Assembly: GCA_025964695.1 (NCBI GenBank)
Contig: JAOPYK010000140.1
Coordinates: forward strand, 36,758-100,757
From: Streptosporangiaceae bacterium
Lineage (GTDB): Bacteria; Actinomycetota; Actinomycetes; Streptosporangiales; Streptosporangiaceae
Reading direction: 5' to 3'
Length of the DNA stretch: 64,000 nt
Position 1 is the first letter of the stretch. Each line of letters starts with the position of its first letter. The position numbers and the translations under genes were made by a program. The notes under the pieces were generated by a model. The model was not told the DNA's origin and did no database searches. It saw only the letters and a list, made by a program, of their open reading frames with translations. Shown piece after piece: positions 17,945 through 26,524 of the stretch.

Positions 17945-18033
17945 CAGGGGTTTCGGTTAGGTGAGATAAGCGCGACGTGACGGAGCGACCTACGATCGCA
18001 TTGGGTCCCGTTGACGTCTAGCTCGGAGCCTCC

Positions 18034-19029
18034 ATGACCCCCACGCTCATCGTCAGTCTGATCGTCATCGCGGTCGGGGCGGCCGCGCTCTACCGATCCG
18101 TGCGGATCGTGCCGCAGGCCACCGCTGACATCGTCGAGCGGGTCGGGCGTTTTCACCGGACCCTCAACGCGGGCCTCAACCTGGTGGTGCCCTTCGTCGA
18201 CCAGGTACGGTCCCGGATCGATCTGCGCGAACAGGTGATCAGTTTCCCGCCGCAGCCGGGGATCACCCAGGACAACCTCGTGGTGCATATCGACACCGTC
18301 ATCTACTACCAGGTGACCGATCCCAAGGCGGCGACCTACGAGATCGCCAACTTCCTCACCGCGATCGAGCAGTTGACCGTCACCACGCTGCGCAACGTCA
18401 TCGGCGGCATGGACCTGGAGCGCACCCTCACCTCTCGTGAAGAGATCAACAGCGAACTGCGAGGCGTGCTCGACGACGCCACCGGCAAGTGGGGTATCCG
18501 GGTGAACCGCGTCGAGCTCAAAGCGATCGATCCGCCCGAGTCGATCAAGGACTCCATGGAGAAGCAGATGCGCGCCGACCGGGACAAGCGCGCGTCGATC
18601 CTGAGCGCAGAGGGCCAGAAGCAGTCGGCGATCCTCACCGCGGAAGGGGAGCGCACCTCAGCGGTGCTCAGGGCCCGTGGTGAGGCCGAGGCGACGGTGT
18701 TGCGGGCAGAGGCGGACGCGAAGGCCCAGGCGGCGCGGGCCCGGGGGCAGGCCCAGGCCATCACGACCGTGTTCCAGGCCATCCACGAGGGCAAGCCCGA
18801 CCAGCGGTTGCTGGCCTACCAGTATCTCCAGATGCTGCCCAAGATCGCTGAAGGCAGCGCCAACAAGCTGTGGATAGTGCCCAGCGAGATGGGCCGGGCG
18901 CTGGAGGGCTTGGGTGGGTTCTTCGGGGCGCCGCAGGACTCGCGCAAGGACGTGATCTCCGAGGAGGTCTCCCCGGATCCCACCGCGTTCCTGGAGAGCC
19001 CGTTCCCCGATGAGGAGCCCCGCTTCTAA
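18034..19029 (+). CDS. SPFH/Band 7 (stomatin-like) membrane protein
   Basis: A 331-residue protein with one N-terminal membrane helix (about residues 4-20) followed by an SPFH domain (IVPQATADIVERVGRFHRTL, then DNLVVHIDTVIYYQVTDP). A long Ala/Glu/Gln/Arg coiled coil covers about 180-255, and LLAYQYLQMLPKIAEG follows. Such proteins form membrane-bound rings that organise microdomains or protect membrane integrity. It is a paralogue of the protein at 24598-25614 but has no NfeD partner and a longer acidic C-terminus. No operon mate is evident; the TSUP gene follows after 64 bp. Confidence 0.88.
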   Translation: MTPTLIVSLIVIAVGAAALYRSVRIVPQATADIVERVGRFHRTLNAGLNLVVPFVDQVRSRIDLREQVISFPPQPGITQDNLVVHIDTVIYYQVTDPKAATYEIANFLTAIEQLTVTTLRNVIGGMDLERTLTSREEINSELRGVLDDATGKWGIRVNRVELKAIDPPESIKDSMEKQMRADRDKRASILSAEGQKQSAILTAEGERTSAVLRARGEAEATVLRAEADAKAQAARARGQAQAITTVFQAIHEGKPDQRLLAYQYLQMLPKIAEGSANKLWIVPSEMGRALEGLGGFFGAPQDSRKDVISEEVSPDPTAFLESPFPDEEPRF

Positions 19030-19093
19030 CAGGCACGGGCCCGGTGCCTACCATCAACCGGGTGACAAACCGTACGAGCTGGTCAGGTACCGC

Positions 19094-19849
19094 GTGAGCC
19101 TATGGCACGCCGTGGCAATCTTCGCGGCAGGAGTGGGCGCGGGCGCTATCAACGCGCTCGTCGGCTCCGGGTCGCTGATCACCTTCCCCACCCTGGTGGC
19201 CCTGGGGCTGCCGCCCGTGGTCGCGAACGTCTCCAACAACGTCGGCCTGGTGCCCGGCTCGGCGGCCGGCACCTACGGGTATCGCAGAGAGCTGAAGGGG
19301 CAGCGAGAACGGCTGCTCAGACTGGGCAGCGCCTCGCTCCTCGGCTCGCTGCTCGGCGCGGTGCTGCTGATCAGTCTGCCGGCCCAGGCGTTCAAGATCA
19401 TCGTCCCGGTACTCATCGTCATCGCCCTGGTGCTGGTCATGGTGCAGCCGCGCCTCAACGCCTGGCTGACGGCCCGCCGGGAGACCCCGCACACCCATGG
19501 CGGCCCGTGGCTGTGGCTGGGCGTCTTCGGGGCGGGCGTCTACGGCGGCTACTTCGGCGCCGCCCAGGGCATCATTCTGACCGCCCTGCTGGGCATCTTC
19601 CTGGACGACGGGCTGCAACGGATCAACGGCGCCAAGAACGCGCTCTCGGGCATCGTGAACGCGACCGCCGCCGTCCTGTTCATCTTCATCGCACCGATCA
19701 ACTGGCTCGCCGTCCTCCTGATCGCCCTCGGCTCGACCCTCGGCGGTTTCGTCGGCGCGTCGACCGGGCGGAAGCTGCCACCCATCGTGCTGCGCGGCAT
19801 CATCGTGGTCGTCGGGGTGGTCGCCATCGTCAAACTGCTGCTCGGCTGA
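19094..19849 (+). CDS. TSUP-family (TauE/SafE) permease
   Basis: A 251-residue membrane protein with two homologous halves and about eight helices. The family repeats are NALVGSGSLITFPTL near residue 20 and YGGYFGAAQGIILTALLG in the second half. TSUP proteins move sulfite, sulfoacetate or other organosulfur or short acids; the substrate is open. The start is the GTG at 19094 (VSLWHAVAIF). A longer in-frame reading from 19010 overlaps the preceding gene and lacks hydrophobicity. Confidence 0.85.
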   Translation: MSLWHAVAIFAAGVGAGAINALVGSGSLITFPTLVALGLPPVVANVSNNVGLVPGSAAGTYGYRRELKGQRERLLRLGSASLLGSLLGAVLLISLPAQAFKIIVPVLIVIALVLVMVQPRLNAWLTARRETPHTHGGPWLWLGVFGAGVYGGYFGAAQGIILTALLGIFLDDGLQRINGAKNALSGIVNATAAVLFIFIAPINWLAVLLIALGSTLGGFVGASTGRKLPPIVLRGIIVVVGVVAIVKLLLG

Positions 19850-19909
19850 ACTGCTGCCCGACTCAGGATTTCGTACGGCTCCTACGGGTTCATGTGCTGC
19901 TTTGGGTGG

Positions 19910-19935
19910 GTATATCTCGAATATACGTTCGAGAT
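19910..19935 (+). promoter_or_regulatory. two overlapping palindromes, PadR-operator-like
   Basis: GTATAT-CTCGA-ATATAC (19910-19926) and ATCTCGAA-6-TTCGAGAT (19914-19935) are both perfect inverted repeats and overlap by 13 bp. They end 23 bp before the start codon of the small gene at 19959. The AT-rich, TCGA-containing pattern resembles PadR-family operators. No padR gene is in the window. Confidence 0.6.
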
Positions 19936-19958
19936 GGTTGGCGCGGGGCAGGTGGGCC

Positions 19959-20213
19959 ATGAAGGGCGACAGGGTCGAGATCGTGATCGATGCCGGCGAG
20001 GTGACCCGGACCTACGAAGTGGCCGCCACCAGGGCGGGACGGCGGGTCGAGATCACCAACCGGCGTGGGGTGGTGGAGGTCAGCGAGGTCACCCGCACCG
20101 GCACCCCGGTGCGCACCGCACGGTTCATGGCCAGCCGCGTGCTGGCCCTGGTCGAACACCCCGTCGCGGGTGCCCGCGAGACAGCCGCGGAGCGCGGGCT
20201 CAGCAGCGCCTGA
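19959..20213 (+). CDS. small basic protein of unknown function (84 aa)
   Basis: An 84-residue protein beginning MKGDRVEIVIDAGEVTRTYE. It is predicted mostly beta-stranded in the first 50 residues (alternating Val/Glu/Arg) and helical at the end. It has neither signal peptide nor membrane segment. A GGCAGG sequence precedes the ATG at 19959; a longer reading from 19902 runs through the palindromic operator and is rejected. It faces the Rieske gene convergently with a 21-bp gap. Its immediate upstream palindromes suggest tight ligand-responsive control. Function unknown. Confidence 0.65.
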   Translation: MKGDRVEIVIDAGEVTRTYEVAATRAGRRVEITNRRGVVEVSEVTRTGTPVRTARFMASRVLALVEHPVAGARETAAERGLSSA

Positions 20214-20234
20214 GGATTCTCACGGCTGGGCTGG

Positions 20235-21158
20235 TCAGCGAATCGGGCGTACCTGCACCATGCCGTCGTCGGTGACCCTGGTCTCGAAGGCGGGCTGGGG
20301 GGCGGTGGCCGGGCCGTGCACGACGGCGCCGTCGGCGACCCGGAACGTGCTGCCGTGCCAGGGACAGATCACGCAGAGCTGGTCCTCGTCATTGGTGGCC
20401 ACCCGGCCCTGGTGCAATGGTCCGCCCAGGTGGGCGCACCGGTCGGCCAGCACATGGACCTCCTCTCCGGAGCGCAGCACGAAGAGGCTGATGTAGCCCA
20501 GCCGGCGATGCACCGGCCAGCCGTCGGGCAGTTCGCCGGTCGAGCACAGGTCGTGCCAGCCCAGCGGCATGAGGTGGGTGACGGACTCGGAGTGGTTGGC
20601 CCCGGCGGCCAGCCGGAACGCCAGATGCCCCCCGAGGTAGCCACCGGCCAGCAGCGTGGTCAGCCCGGCGTAGCCCAGCGCCTTACCGCTGCCCGTCCGG
20701 CCGTGGCTGCGGGCCAGCAGGGACGCGGCGTACAGCCCGCTGGCGGTCACCGTGCCCAGCGCGTGCACCAGGCCGACGCGTTGCTGTTCGCGGTGCAGGG
20801 CCGACCAGTCGGCCAGCCCGGTGAGCGCCGTCGGCAGCGCACCGGCCAGGCCCGTGGCCACCAGGATGTTCGATGCCCGCTGGGTGCCGGGCAGCAGGTC
20901 CAGAACGGCGACCGACATCCAGCAGCCCAGCGGCAGATCGGTGAGCGGGGGATGCGCGGGATGACCGGCCTGTACGCCGTGCAAGGCGTCCTTGAGCTTT
21001 CCGGGCCGGAGGAACCGGTGCAGGCCCAGGTTCATCGCCTGGATGACGCCGTCCAGCCGCTTGTCGTGTTCCAGGCTTTCCGCCACGTCCACCGGATGAG
21101 GCCGAGGGAGTGGCCCGGGGCCTCGCAGGAAGATCTTGCTTACCCGTCCGCGGATCAC
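20235..21158 (-). CDS. Rieske [2Fe-2S] protein fused to a DUF2231-type membrane domain
   Basis: A 307-residue protein. An N-terminal segment precedes a DUF2231-like membrane domain of about four helices (residues 70-190, starting HPAHPPLTDLPLG). The C-terminus is a Rieske domain with CAHLGGPLHQG and CPWHGSTF as the 2Cys-2His cluster ligands. It probably moves electrons at the membrane; no dioxygenase or bc1 partner adjoins it. The GTG at 21158 is chosen because AGGGGGGATCT lies directly before it; an upstream ATG at 21203 is possible. It converges on the small gene at 19959. Confidence 0.85.
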   Translation of the reverse strand: MIRGRVSKIFLRGPGPLPRPHPVDVAESLEHDKRLDGVIQAMNLGLHRFLRPGKLKDALHGVQAGHPAHPPLTDLPLGCWMSVAVLDLLPGTQRASNILVATGLAGALPTALTGLADWSALHREQQRVGLVHALGTVTASGLYAASLLARSHGRTGSGKALGYAGLTTLLAGGYLGGHLAFRLAAGANHSESVTHLMPLGWHDLCSTGELPDGWPVHRRLGYISLFVLRSGEEVHVLADRCAHLGGPLHQGRVATNDEDQLCVICPWHGSTFRVADGAVVHGPATAPQPAFETRVTDDGMVQVRPIR

Positions 21159-21408
21159 AGATCCCCCCTTGCATACGGATGACCGTAAAAGGACGTCTAC
21201 CAATCGACACTAGTCGGCGGCTCCCACCGGGGCCACCCGAGGGTCCGTCCGGCGGCCAGCGCGTTCCGACCCGTCCGGGCCCTCGCGAGCGTCCCTCCCA
21301 TCGCCTACAGTGAACAGGACCGCGCCTGTAGATGTAGGTCGCCCGGATGGTGGGATGCGATGCCTTCGCAACACCGTGGACGTGGCCACCCCCTGACCCG
21401 GTGGGCGT
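21159..21408. other. divergent promoter region
   Basis: This stretch separates the leftward Rieske gene from the rightward small gene at 21409. No coding sequence, repeat or convincing palindrome is seen. Confidence 0.4.
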
Positions 21409-21672
21409 GTGCGTGACATGGACGTCCCGCCGTCGGCCACGACGATCTCCGACGAGGACATCGCGCTGATGCGCGAGATCGAGACGAGCTTTCCCGGCTG
21501 GGGCGTCTGGCGCAGCGACACCCGGCGCTGGTGGGCGTTCCGCACCGCGGCGTACCCGCTGACCATCGAGCAGCTTCGCGCCGGCTGCCGGCTCATCGTC
21601 CAGGCCGACACCGACACCGACCTCCGCGAGGCGATCCGAGCCGAGAACGACTGCGCCCACCGGGTGGCGTAG
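21409..21672 (+). CDS. small soluble protein of unknown function (87 aa)
   Basis: An 87-residue protein with a compact pattern: an acidic helix (SDEDIALMREIETSFP), a Trp-rich strand pair (WGVWRSDTRRWWAFR) and two further helices (IEQLRAGCRL, TDLREAIRAEN). It may begin at the GTG 21409 or the ATG 21418. The Trp/Arg strand resembles many small actinomycete proteins of unknown role. It lies tail to tail with the molybdopterin oxidoreductase gene (19-bp gap). Confidence 0.6.
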   Translation: MRDMDVPPSATTISDEDIALMREIETSFPGWGVWRSDTRRWWAFRTAAYPLTIEQLRAGCRLIVQADTDTDLREAIRAENDCAHRVA

Positions 21673-21691
21673 TCGCCCGTCCGCGGATGGC

Positions 21692-23968
21692 TCAGACCCC
21701 TTCCCGGACGGCCTCCACCCGCACGGGCACCCCGTTGAAGACGGCGTTGCCGGAGAGCGGATCGATCTCCTGCTCATCGGTGACCACATTGACGTTGACC
21801 CCGGCGTTGTCTTGAGCGACCCGGATCCGGGTGCCCGGCCGGTCGTGGCCCCAGCCGTGCGGCAGGCTCACCACCCCGGGCATGATCTCCGAGGTCGGCT
21901 CGGCCGTCGCGGTCAGCGCCCCCACCCGTGAGACGATCCGTACGACCTCGCCTGCGGCCACCCCGAGCCGCTCGGCGTCGGCCGGGTTGAGCTGAAGGGT
22001 GCAGCGGTTCGAGCCGCCGACCAACTCGGGCACGTTGTGCAGCCAGCTGTTGTTGGAACGCAGATGACGGCGGCCGATCAGCAGGAAGCCGGCGCCCTCG
22101 GCACCGGCCCCTTCGGCTCCGGTGCCGTCCGGCCGGGCGCTGTCGAGTTCGGCGCGCAACCGGTCGACGTCGGCGGCGAAGGTCGGCGGGCACAGCTCGA
22201 TCCGGCCGGACACCGTCCAGAGGACCTCCTCCAGCCGGGGCTCCAGCGGGCCCAGATCGATGCCATGCGGGTGGTCGTCACGCAGCCGGGTCAGGGTCAG
22301 CCCGTCTGGATCCGCGCCCAACCCGTCGCCGTAGGGGCCGAGCCGCAGCATCATGTCGAGGCGCAGTTCCGCTCCGGAGCCGCCCTCGAGCATCGGCCGC
22401 AGCTCCGAGACCTTGCGCCCGTGCACCGGTGAGCCGACCATGGCCACGGCCTTCGACAGGGTGCTGTCAATGATCATTTCGTCCAGCGCCGCCGGACTCG
22501 CTTGCAGGCCGGAGGAGATGACGGCCAGCCGCGCCAGGATCTCGGACTCGCTGGGACGTCCCTCGGGCAGTGGCAGCACCGGCGGTGAGTAGCGGGCGTA
22601 GTTGCGCACGGCGAAGCTGAGCAGGGCGAAGTCGTAGTGGCCGGTCTGGGTCGGCCGGGGAGGTGGCAGCACCACGTCCGCATGCCGGGTGGTCTCGTTG
22701 AGGTAGGGGTCGACGCTGACCATGAACTCCAGCCCGCTGAACGCCACGTCCAGCCGGGCACCGTTCGGGGCGGACAGCACTGGGTTGCCGCCGATGGTGA
22801 TCAGCGCCTTGATCTGGCCCTCACCCGGAGTCTCGATCTCGTCTGCGAGCGTGGCGATGGGCAGTTCGCCGTTGGTCTCCGGCAGTTCGCGCACCCGGCT
22901 GTGCCACCGCCCGGTGGTGTACGGCCGCCGCCGGTTACGGTAGATCGCCGCATGCGCGGGGCGGGCGAACATCGCTCCGCCGGGCCGGTCGAGGTTGCCC
23001 GTCAGCGTGTTGAGGACGTCCACCAGCCAGCTGGCCAGGGTGCCGAAGGCCTGCGTGCAGGTGCCGATCCGGGCGTAGACCGCGGCCCGCTCCGCTCCCG
23101 CCAGCTCGCGCGCGATCGTACGGATCGCCGACGCGGGCACGCCCGTCACCGAGGCCACCGCCTCGGGCGAGAAGTCCACCGCCAGGGCGCGCAGGTCATC
23201 GAGCCCGTTGACGTGGTGTTCCAGCGTGACCAGCTCTTCCGCGAAGAGCGTGTGCACCAGGGCGATCAGCAGAAAGGCGTCGGTCCCGGGCCGGATGAAG
23301 AAGTGCCGGTCGCCCAGCCGGGCGGTACGCGTCCGCCGCGGATCGACGACGACGAACCGGCCGCCACGGGCGCGCAGGGCCTTCAGCCGGCCGGGGAAGT
23401 CCGGGGCGGAGCAGAGACTGCCGTTGGACTCCAGCGGGTTGGCACCCAGCATCAGCAGATAGTCGGTCCGATCGAGATCCGGCACCGGAATGGCCATCGG
23501 GTTGCCGAAGATATGCCCGGAACTCACATGCTTGGGCATCTGGTCGGCGGTGCTGGCGCTGTAGACGTTGCGGGTGCCGAGGGCCTTGATGATCGCGGAG
23601 CTGTAGAGCGGACCGGCGATCGAATGCGCGGTCGGATTGCCGATGTAGATGGCCACCGCGTCCTTGCCGTGCTCCTCGATGACGCGCCGCAGGCCACGCT
23701 CGGCCGCCGCGAAGGCGGCCGTCCAGTCGGCCTCCAGATGGGCCTCGACGGGGGCGTTGTTGCCGCGCAGGAGTGGGGTGTGGAGCCGGTCGGGATCACC
23801 GTCGAGCTGTCCCAGGGTCGCGCCCTTCGGGCAGACGAAGCCGCGGCTGAACGGGTCGGCGGCATCGCCGCGGACGCCGGTCACCCGGTCACCCTCGAGG
23901 GTGAGCTCCAGGCCGCACAAGGCCTCACACAGCGGACAGGTGCGGTAAGCCGTACGACTCATGGCCAC
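21692..23968 (-). CDS. molybdopterin-dependent oxidoreductase
   Basis: A 758-residue enzyme of the DMSO-reductase superfamily. An N-terminal [4Fe-4S] motif (CPLCEALCGLEL, then GFVCPKG) leads the bis-MGD domains, with MLGANPLESNGS, VVVDPRRTRTARLGD and the C-terminal cofactor-binding half (LIGRRHLRSNNSWLHN, VSLPHGWGHDRPG). It transfers electrons to or from a small substrate such as formate, nitrate or an oxyanion. No electron-transfer subunit or twin-arginine signal is present, so it is probably cytoplasmic. Cofactor genes are not nearby. A second in-frame ATG is at 23962. It diverges from the nfeD gene. Confidence 0.88.
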   Translation of the reverse strand: MAMSRTAYRTCPLCEALCGLELTLEGDRVTGVRGDAADPFSRGFVCPKGATLGQLDGDPDRLHTPLLRGNNAPVEAHLEADWTAAFAAAERGLRRVIEEHGKDAVAIYIGNPTAHSIAGPLYSSAIIKALGTRNVYSASTADQMPKHVSSGHIFGNPMAIPVPDLDRTDYLLMLGANPLESNGSLCSAPDFPGRLKALRARGGRFVVVDPRRTRTARLGDRHFFIRPGTDAFLLIALVHTLFAEELVTLEHHVNGLDDLRALAVDFSPEAVASVTGVPASAIRTIARELAGAERAAVYARIGTCTQAFGTLASWLVDVLNTLTGNLDRPGGAMFARPAHAAIYRNRRRPYTTGRWHSRVRELPETNGELPIATLADEIETPGEGQIKALITIGGNPVLSAPNGARLDVAFSGLEFMVSVDPYLNETTRHADVVLPPPRPTQTGHYDFALLSFAVRNYARYSPPVLPLPEGRPSESEILARLAVISSGLQASPAALDEMIIDSTLSKAVAMVGSPVHGRKVSELRPMLEGGSGAELRLDMMLRLGPYGDGLGADPDGLTLTRLRDDHPHGIDLGPLEPRLEEVLWTVSGRIELCPPTFAADVDRLRAELDSARPDGTGAEGAGAEGAGFLLIGRRHLRSNNSWLHNVPELVGGSNRCTLQLNPADAERLGVAAGEVVRIVSRVGALTATAEPTSEIMPGVVSLPHGWGHDRPGTRIRVAQDNAGVNVNVVTDEQEIDPLSGNAVFNGVPVRVEAVREGV

Positions 23969-24160
23969 ACTCCGGCTAGACGATCGTTCAGTTGTGGATT
24001 GGATACATCATGAACGGTGCCGCCGACAAAGTGAACTGGTTCGTTCCAAAGGATCAGGCCGGCTCCGTGCAAACTCTGCTCACGCGGAAGTATGGCCGTT
24101 TCGTGGCCCTCGGAGTTACCTTGAAGTAAGGGACTTTTGCGGCCCGCCGAGGAGACGCTC

Positions 24161-24601
24161 ATGCAGCCGTGGGTCGTCTGGCTGCTCCTGGCCGCGGTGC
24201 TCGGAGTCGCCGAACTGCTTACCCTCACCCTGGCGCTGGGCCTGCTCGCCGCAGCGGCGGTGGCCGCCGGGGTCGGTGGCGTGCTCGGTCTTCCGCCGGC
24301 TCTGCAGGTGCTGGTGTTCGCGGCCACCGCCGGCGCCGGGCTGGTGGTCGTACGGCCCATCGCCATGCGGCACCTGCGCCAGCCACCGGCCCTGCGCACC
24401 GGGGTCGCCGCCCTGGTCGGCAGGGAGGCGATGACCCTCACCGAGGTGACCCGGCAGGGCGGACGGGCCCGCATCGGCGGCGAGGAATGGACCGCCCGGC
24501 CGTATGACCCGGACTGCGTGATCCCCGCCGGCGCCACCGTCGACGTCCTGGCGATCGAGGGGGCCACCGCCCTCATCCACCCGAGAGAGGCCGCGCTATG
24601 A
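24161..24601 (+). CDS. nfeD: NfeD-family membrane protein
   Basis: A 146-residue short-form NfeD (NfeD1b type, without protease domain). Three hydrophobic helices (residues 1-70) are followed by an OB-fold beta domain (GREAMTLTEVTRQGGRARIGGEEWTAR begins it, in separate strands). NfeD proteins work with SPFH proteins in membrane microdomains. The ATG at 24161 follows GAGGAG. Its stop overlaps the SPFH start by 4 bp (ATGA), so the two are translationally coupled. Confidence 0.9.
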   Translation: MQPWVVWLLLAAVLGVAELLTLTLALGLLAAAAVAAGVGGVLGLPPALQVLVFAATAGAGLVVVRPIAMRHLRQPPALRTGVAALVGREAMTLTEVTRQGGRARIGGEEWTARPYDPDCVIPAGATVDVLAIEGATALIHPREAAL

Positions 24602-25614
24602 CCGATCTGGCCATCGCTGTGCTCGTCATGCTGGTCGCCGCGGTTCTCGTGATGACCGTCGCCGTGATGCGGGCGGTGTGGATCGTCCCGCAGTCCCGGG
24701 CGCGCAACATCGAACGCCTCGGCCGATATCACCGGACGCTCGCCCCCGGCATCAGTTTCATCATCCCGTTCGTGGACCGGGTGAAGCCGCTGATCGATCT
24801 CCGTGAACAGGTGGTCGCCTTTCGCGGGCAGCCGGTGATCACCGAGGACAACGTCGTCGTGCACATCGACACGGTCCTGTTCTTCCAGGTCACCGATCCA
24901 CGGGCGGCCGACTACGAGATCGTCGACTACATCAAGGCGATTGAGCAGCTCAGCGCCACCCAGCTGCGCAACGTCATCGGCACCCTCGACCTCGAGGCGA
25001 CGCTGACTTCACGGGACCGCATCAATACCGCGTTGCGGGCGGTGCTCGACGACGCGTCCGGCAAGTGGGGCATCCGGGTCACCCGGGTGGAGATCAAGGC
25101 GATCGAGCCGCCACCGTCCATCAAGGACGCGATGGAGAAGCAGATGCGGGCCGAGCGCGAGAAGCGGGCCGCCATCCTGACCGCCGAGGGCGTACGGCAG
25201 GCCAAGATCCTCACCGCGGAGGGCGACAAGCAGTCATCCATCCTCAAGGCCGAGGGCGCCAAGCAGTCGGCGATCCTAGAGGCCGAGGGCCAGTCCACCG
25301 CGATCGAGCGCGTCTTCACCACCATCCACGAGAACGATCCCGATCCCAAGCTGCTGGCGTACCAGTACCTGCAGATGCTGCCGAAGCTCGCCCAGGGGGA
25401 GGGCAGCACGTTCTGGGTCATTCCCAGCGAGGTCACCTCGGCGCTACAGGCGGTCTCCCAGGCATTCGGCGGCTCACCCGAGCGACCGGCTCGCACGGAG
25501 CCGAAGCCCGCGGTGACGGATGCCGGCTCGCCGGACGTGCGGGAGATCGGCCCGGCGCATACGCAGAATGATCGAAAGGATCCTGCAAGTGGGGACGGTC
25601 TCGCATCCGGGTGA
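24598..25614 (+). CDS. SPFH/Band 7 (stomatin/QmcA-like) protein, NfeD partner
   Basis: A 338-residue protein with an N-terminal membrane helix (about residues 5-26) and an SPFH domain (VPQSRARNIERLGRYHRTLA, then DNVVVHIDTVLFFQVTDP). A coiled coil has repeated AEG-KQ-SIL units (about 190-230), and LAYQYLQMLPKLAQGEG follows. It is closely similar along its length to the SPFH protein at 18034-19029. Coupled to nfeD, it should assemble into membrane rings. The C-terminus (residues 290-338) is disordered and charged. Gene end converges on a possible 43-residue gene. Confidence 0.9.
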   Translation: MTDLAIAVLVMLVAAVLVMTVAVMRAVWIVPQSRARNIERLGRYHRTLAPGISFIIPFVDRVKPLIDLREQVVAFRGQPVITEDNVVVHIDTVLFFQVTDPRAADYEIVDYIKAIEQLSATQLRNVIGTLDLEATLTSRDRINTALRAVLDDASGKWGIRVTRVEIKAIEPPPSIKDAMEKQMRAEREKRAAILTAEGVRQAKILTAEGDKQSSILKAEGAKQSAILEAEGQSTAIERVFTTIHENDPDPKLLAYQYLQMLPKLAQGEGSTFWVIPSEVTSALQAVSQAFGGSPERPARTEPKPAVTDAGSPDVREIGPAHTQNDRKDPASGDGLASG

Positions 25615-25626
25615 GGGGCCCTTTCC

Positions 25627-25758
25627 TTACGCTTTCCGCCAGTACTCCACGACACGCACCTTCATGTCCGCGGTCACCTCGGGGGCCGAAGCATGGCCCA
25701 CGATGTTGCTCACCAGGTGCTCCAGACCGTCTTCCGACCACCCGGTAGTGCGGCTCAA
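25627..25758 (-). CDS. possible small protein (43 aa) coupled to the TetR gene
   Basis: A short frame starts at a TTG that overlaps the TetR stop (TTGA) and ends in TAA at 25629. The product would be 43 residues: a Ser/Thr start, a helix WSEDGLEHLVSNIVGH, then APEVTADMKVRVVEYWRKA. Codons are strongly GC-biased at position three and the sequence looks protein-like. The coupling to the repressor gene is also typical of real genes. I recognise no family. It could instead be chance; confidence is moderate. Confidence 0.4.
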   Translation of the reverse strand: MSRTTGWSEDGLEHLVSNIVGHASAPEVTADMKVRVVEYWRKA

Positions 25759-26393
25759 CCGTCGATGTGGGCCGACAGGTAGCCCTGCAGCAGGCGCTTG
25801 GCCTCGGCCAGGATGAACGGATCTCCGTCCGGGTCGTTGCGGAAGGCCATCTTGAGCACGGCGTCACCGGCCTCGACGGAGATTGCGAGCGCCCGGGCGA
25901 GGTCGGCGCCGTCGGGCACGCCGAACGCAGTGATGATCAGGTCGCGCAGCCGGTCCGCGACGACCGAGTTGTTGTCGGCCGAGTCGTCGAGGAGGTTCAG
26001 GTCGGCCACGTCGCCGAAGCGCAGCACCCGGAAGCCGGGCACGGACCGGTGCATGTCCACGAAGATCTCGATGATGGCGCCGACGGCGTCCGACCAGTGC
26101 GGGAACTCCCCGCCGGTGAGCCGCACGGAGATCCGCTCACCGAAGGTCTCCAGGTTGCGCTGGGCCAGTGCCTGTGCGACCGCCCGCTTGTCGGGGAAGA
26201 ACTGATAGACGGAGCCGATCGCCACGCCCGCCCGCTGGGCTATCCGTGTGGTCGAGAGGCCGTCATAGCCCGTCTCGTCCAGGATCTCGGCGCAGGCGTC
26301 GACCATGCGCTGGACGCGTTCGGCGCTGCGGCGCTGGGCGGGGAGGCGGCGTAGCGGCGTGCGGGTCGAGGCTGGGTTCTCGGTCACCCTCAC
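25755..26393 (-). CDS. TetR/AcrR-family transcriptional regulator
   Basis: A 212-residue repressor. The N-terminal helix-turn-helix is clear (about residues 41-66: LSTTRIAQRAGVAIGSVYQF, then FPDKRAV). The all-helical C-terminal ligand and dimer domain carries an acidic patch (DLNLLDDSADN). It diverges from the beta-glucosidase gene, with 131 bp between starts, so it may control that gene and itself. The ligand is unknown. A small coupled frame follows its stop. Confidence 0.88.
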   Translation of the reverse strand: MRVTENPASTRTPLRRLPAQRRSAERVQRMVDACAEILDETGYDGLSTTRIAQRAGVAIGSVYQFFPDKRAVAQALAQRNLETFGERISVRLTGGEFPHWSDAVGAIIEIFVDMHRSVPGFRVLRFGDVADLNLLDDSADNNSVVADRLRDLIITAFGVPDGADLARALAISVEAGDAVLKMAFRNDPDGDPFILAEAKRLLQGYLSAHIDG

Positions 26394-26524
26394 ATCTTGC
26401 CCTTCCCGCCGGACAGCCTACGACTCTAGTATCCGAGAGTTGTTCATATTGGACGGTACCGAAGGTGTTCCGGATAAGTAAGGGGCCGTCACCTTCCGTG
26501 CAGGCGGCTGGGGGTGTCACAGGG

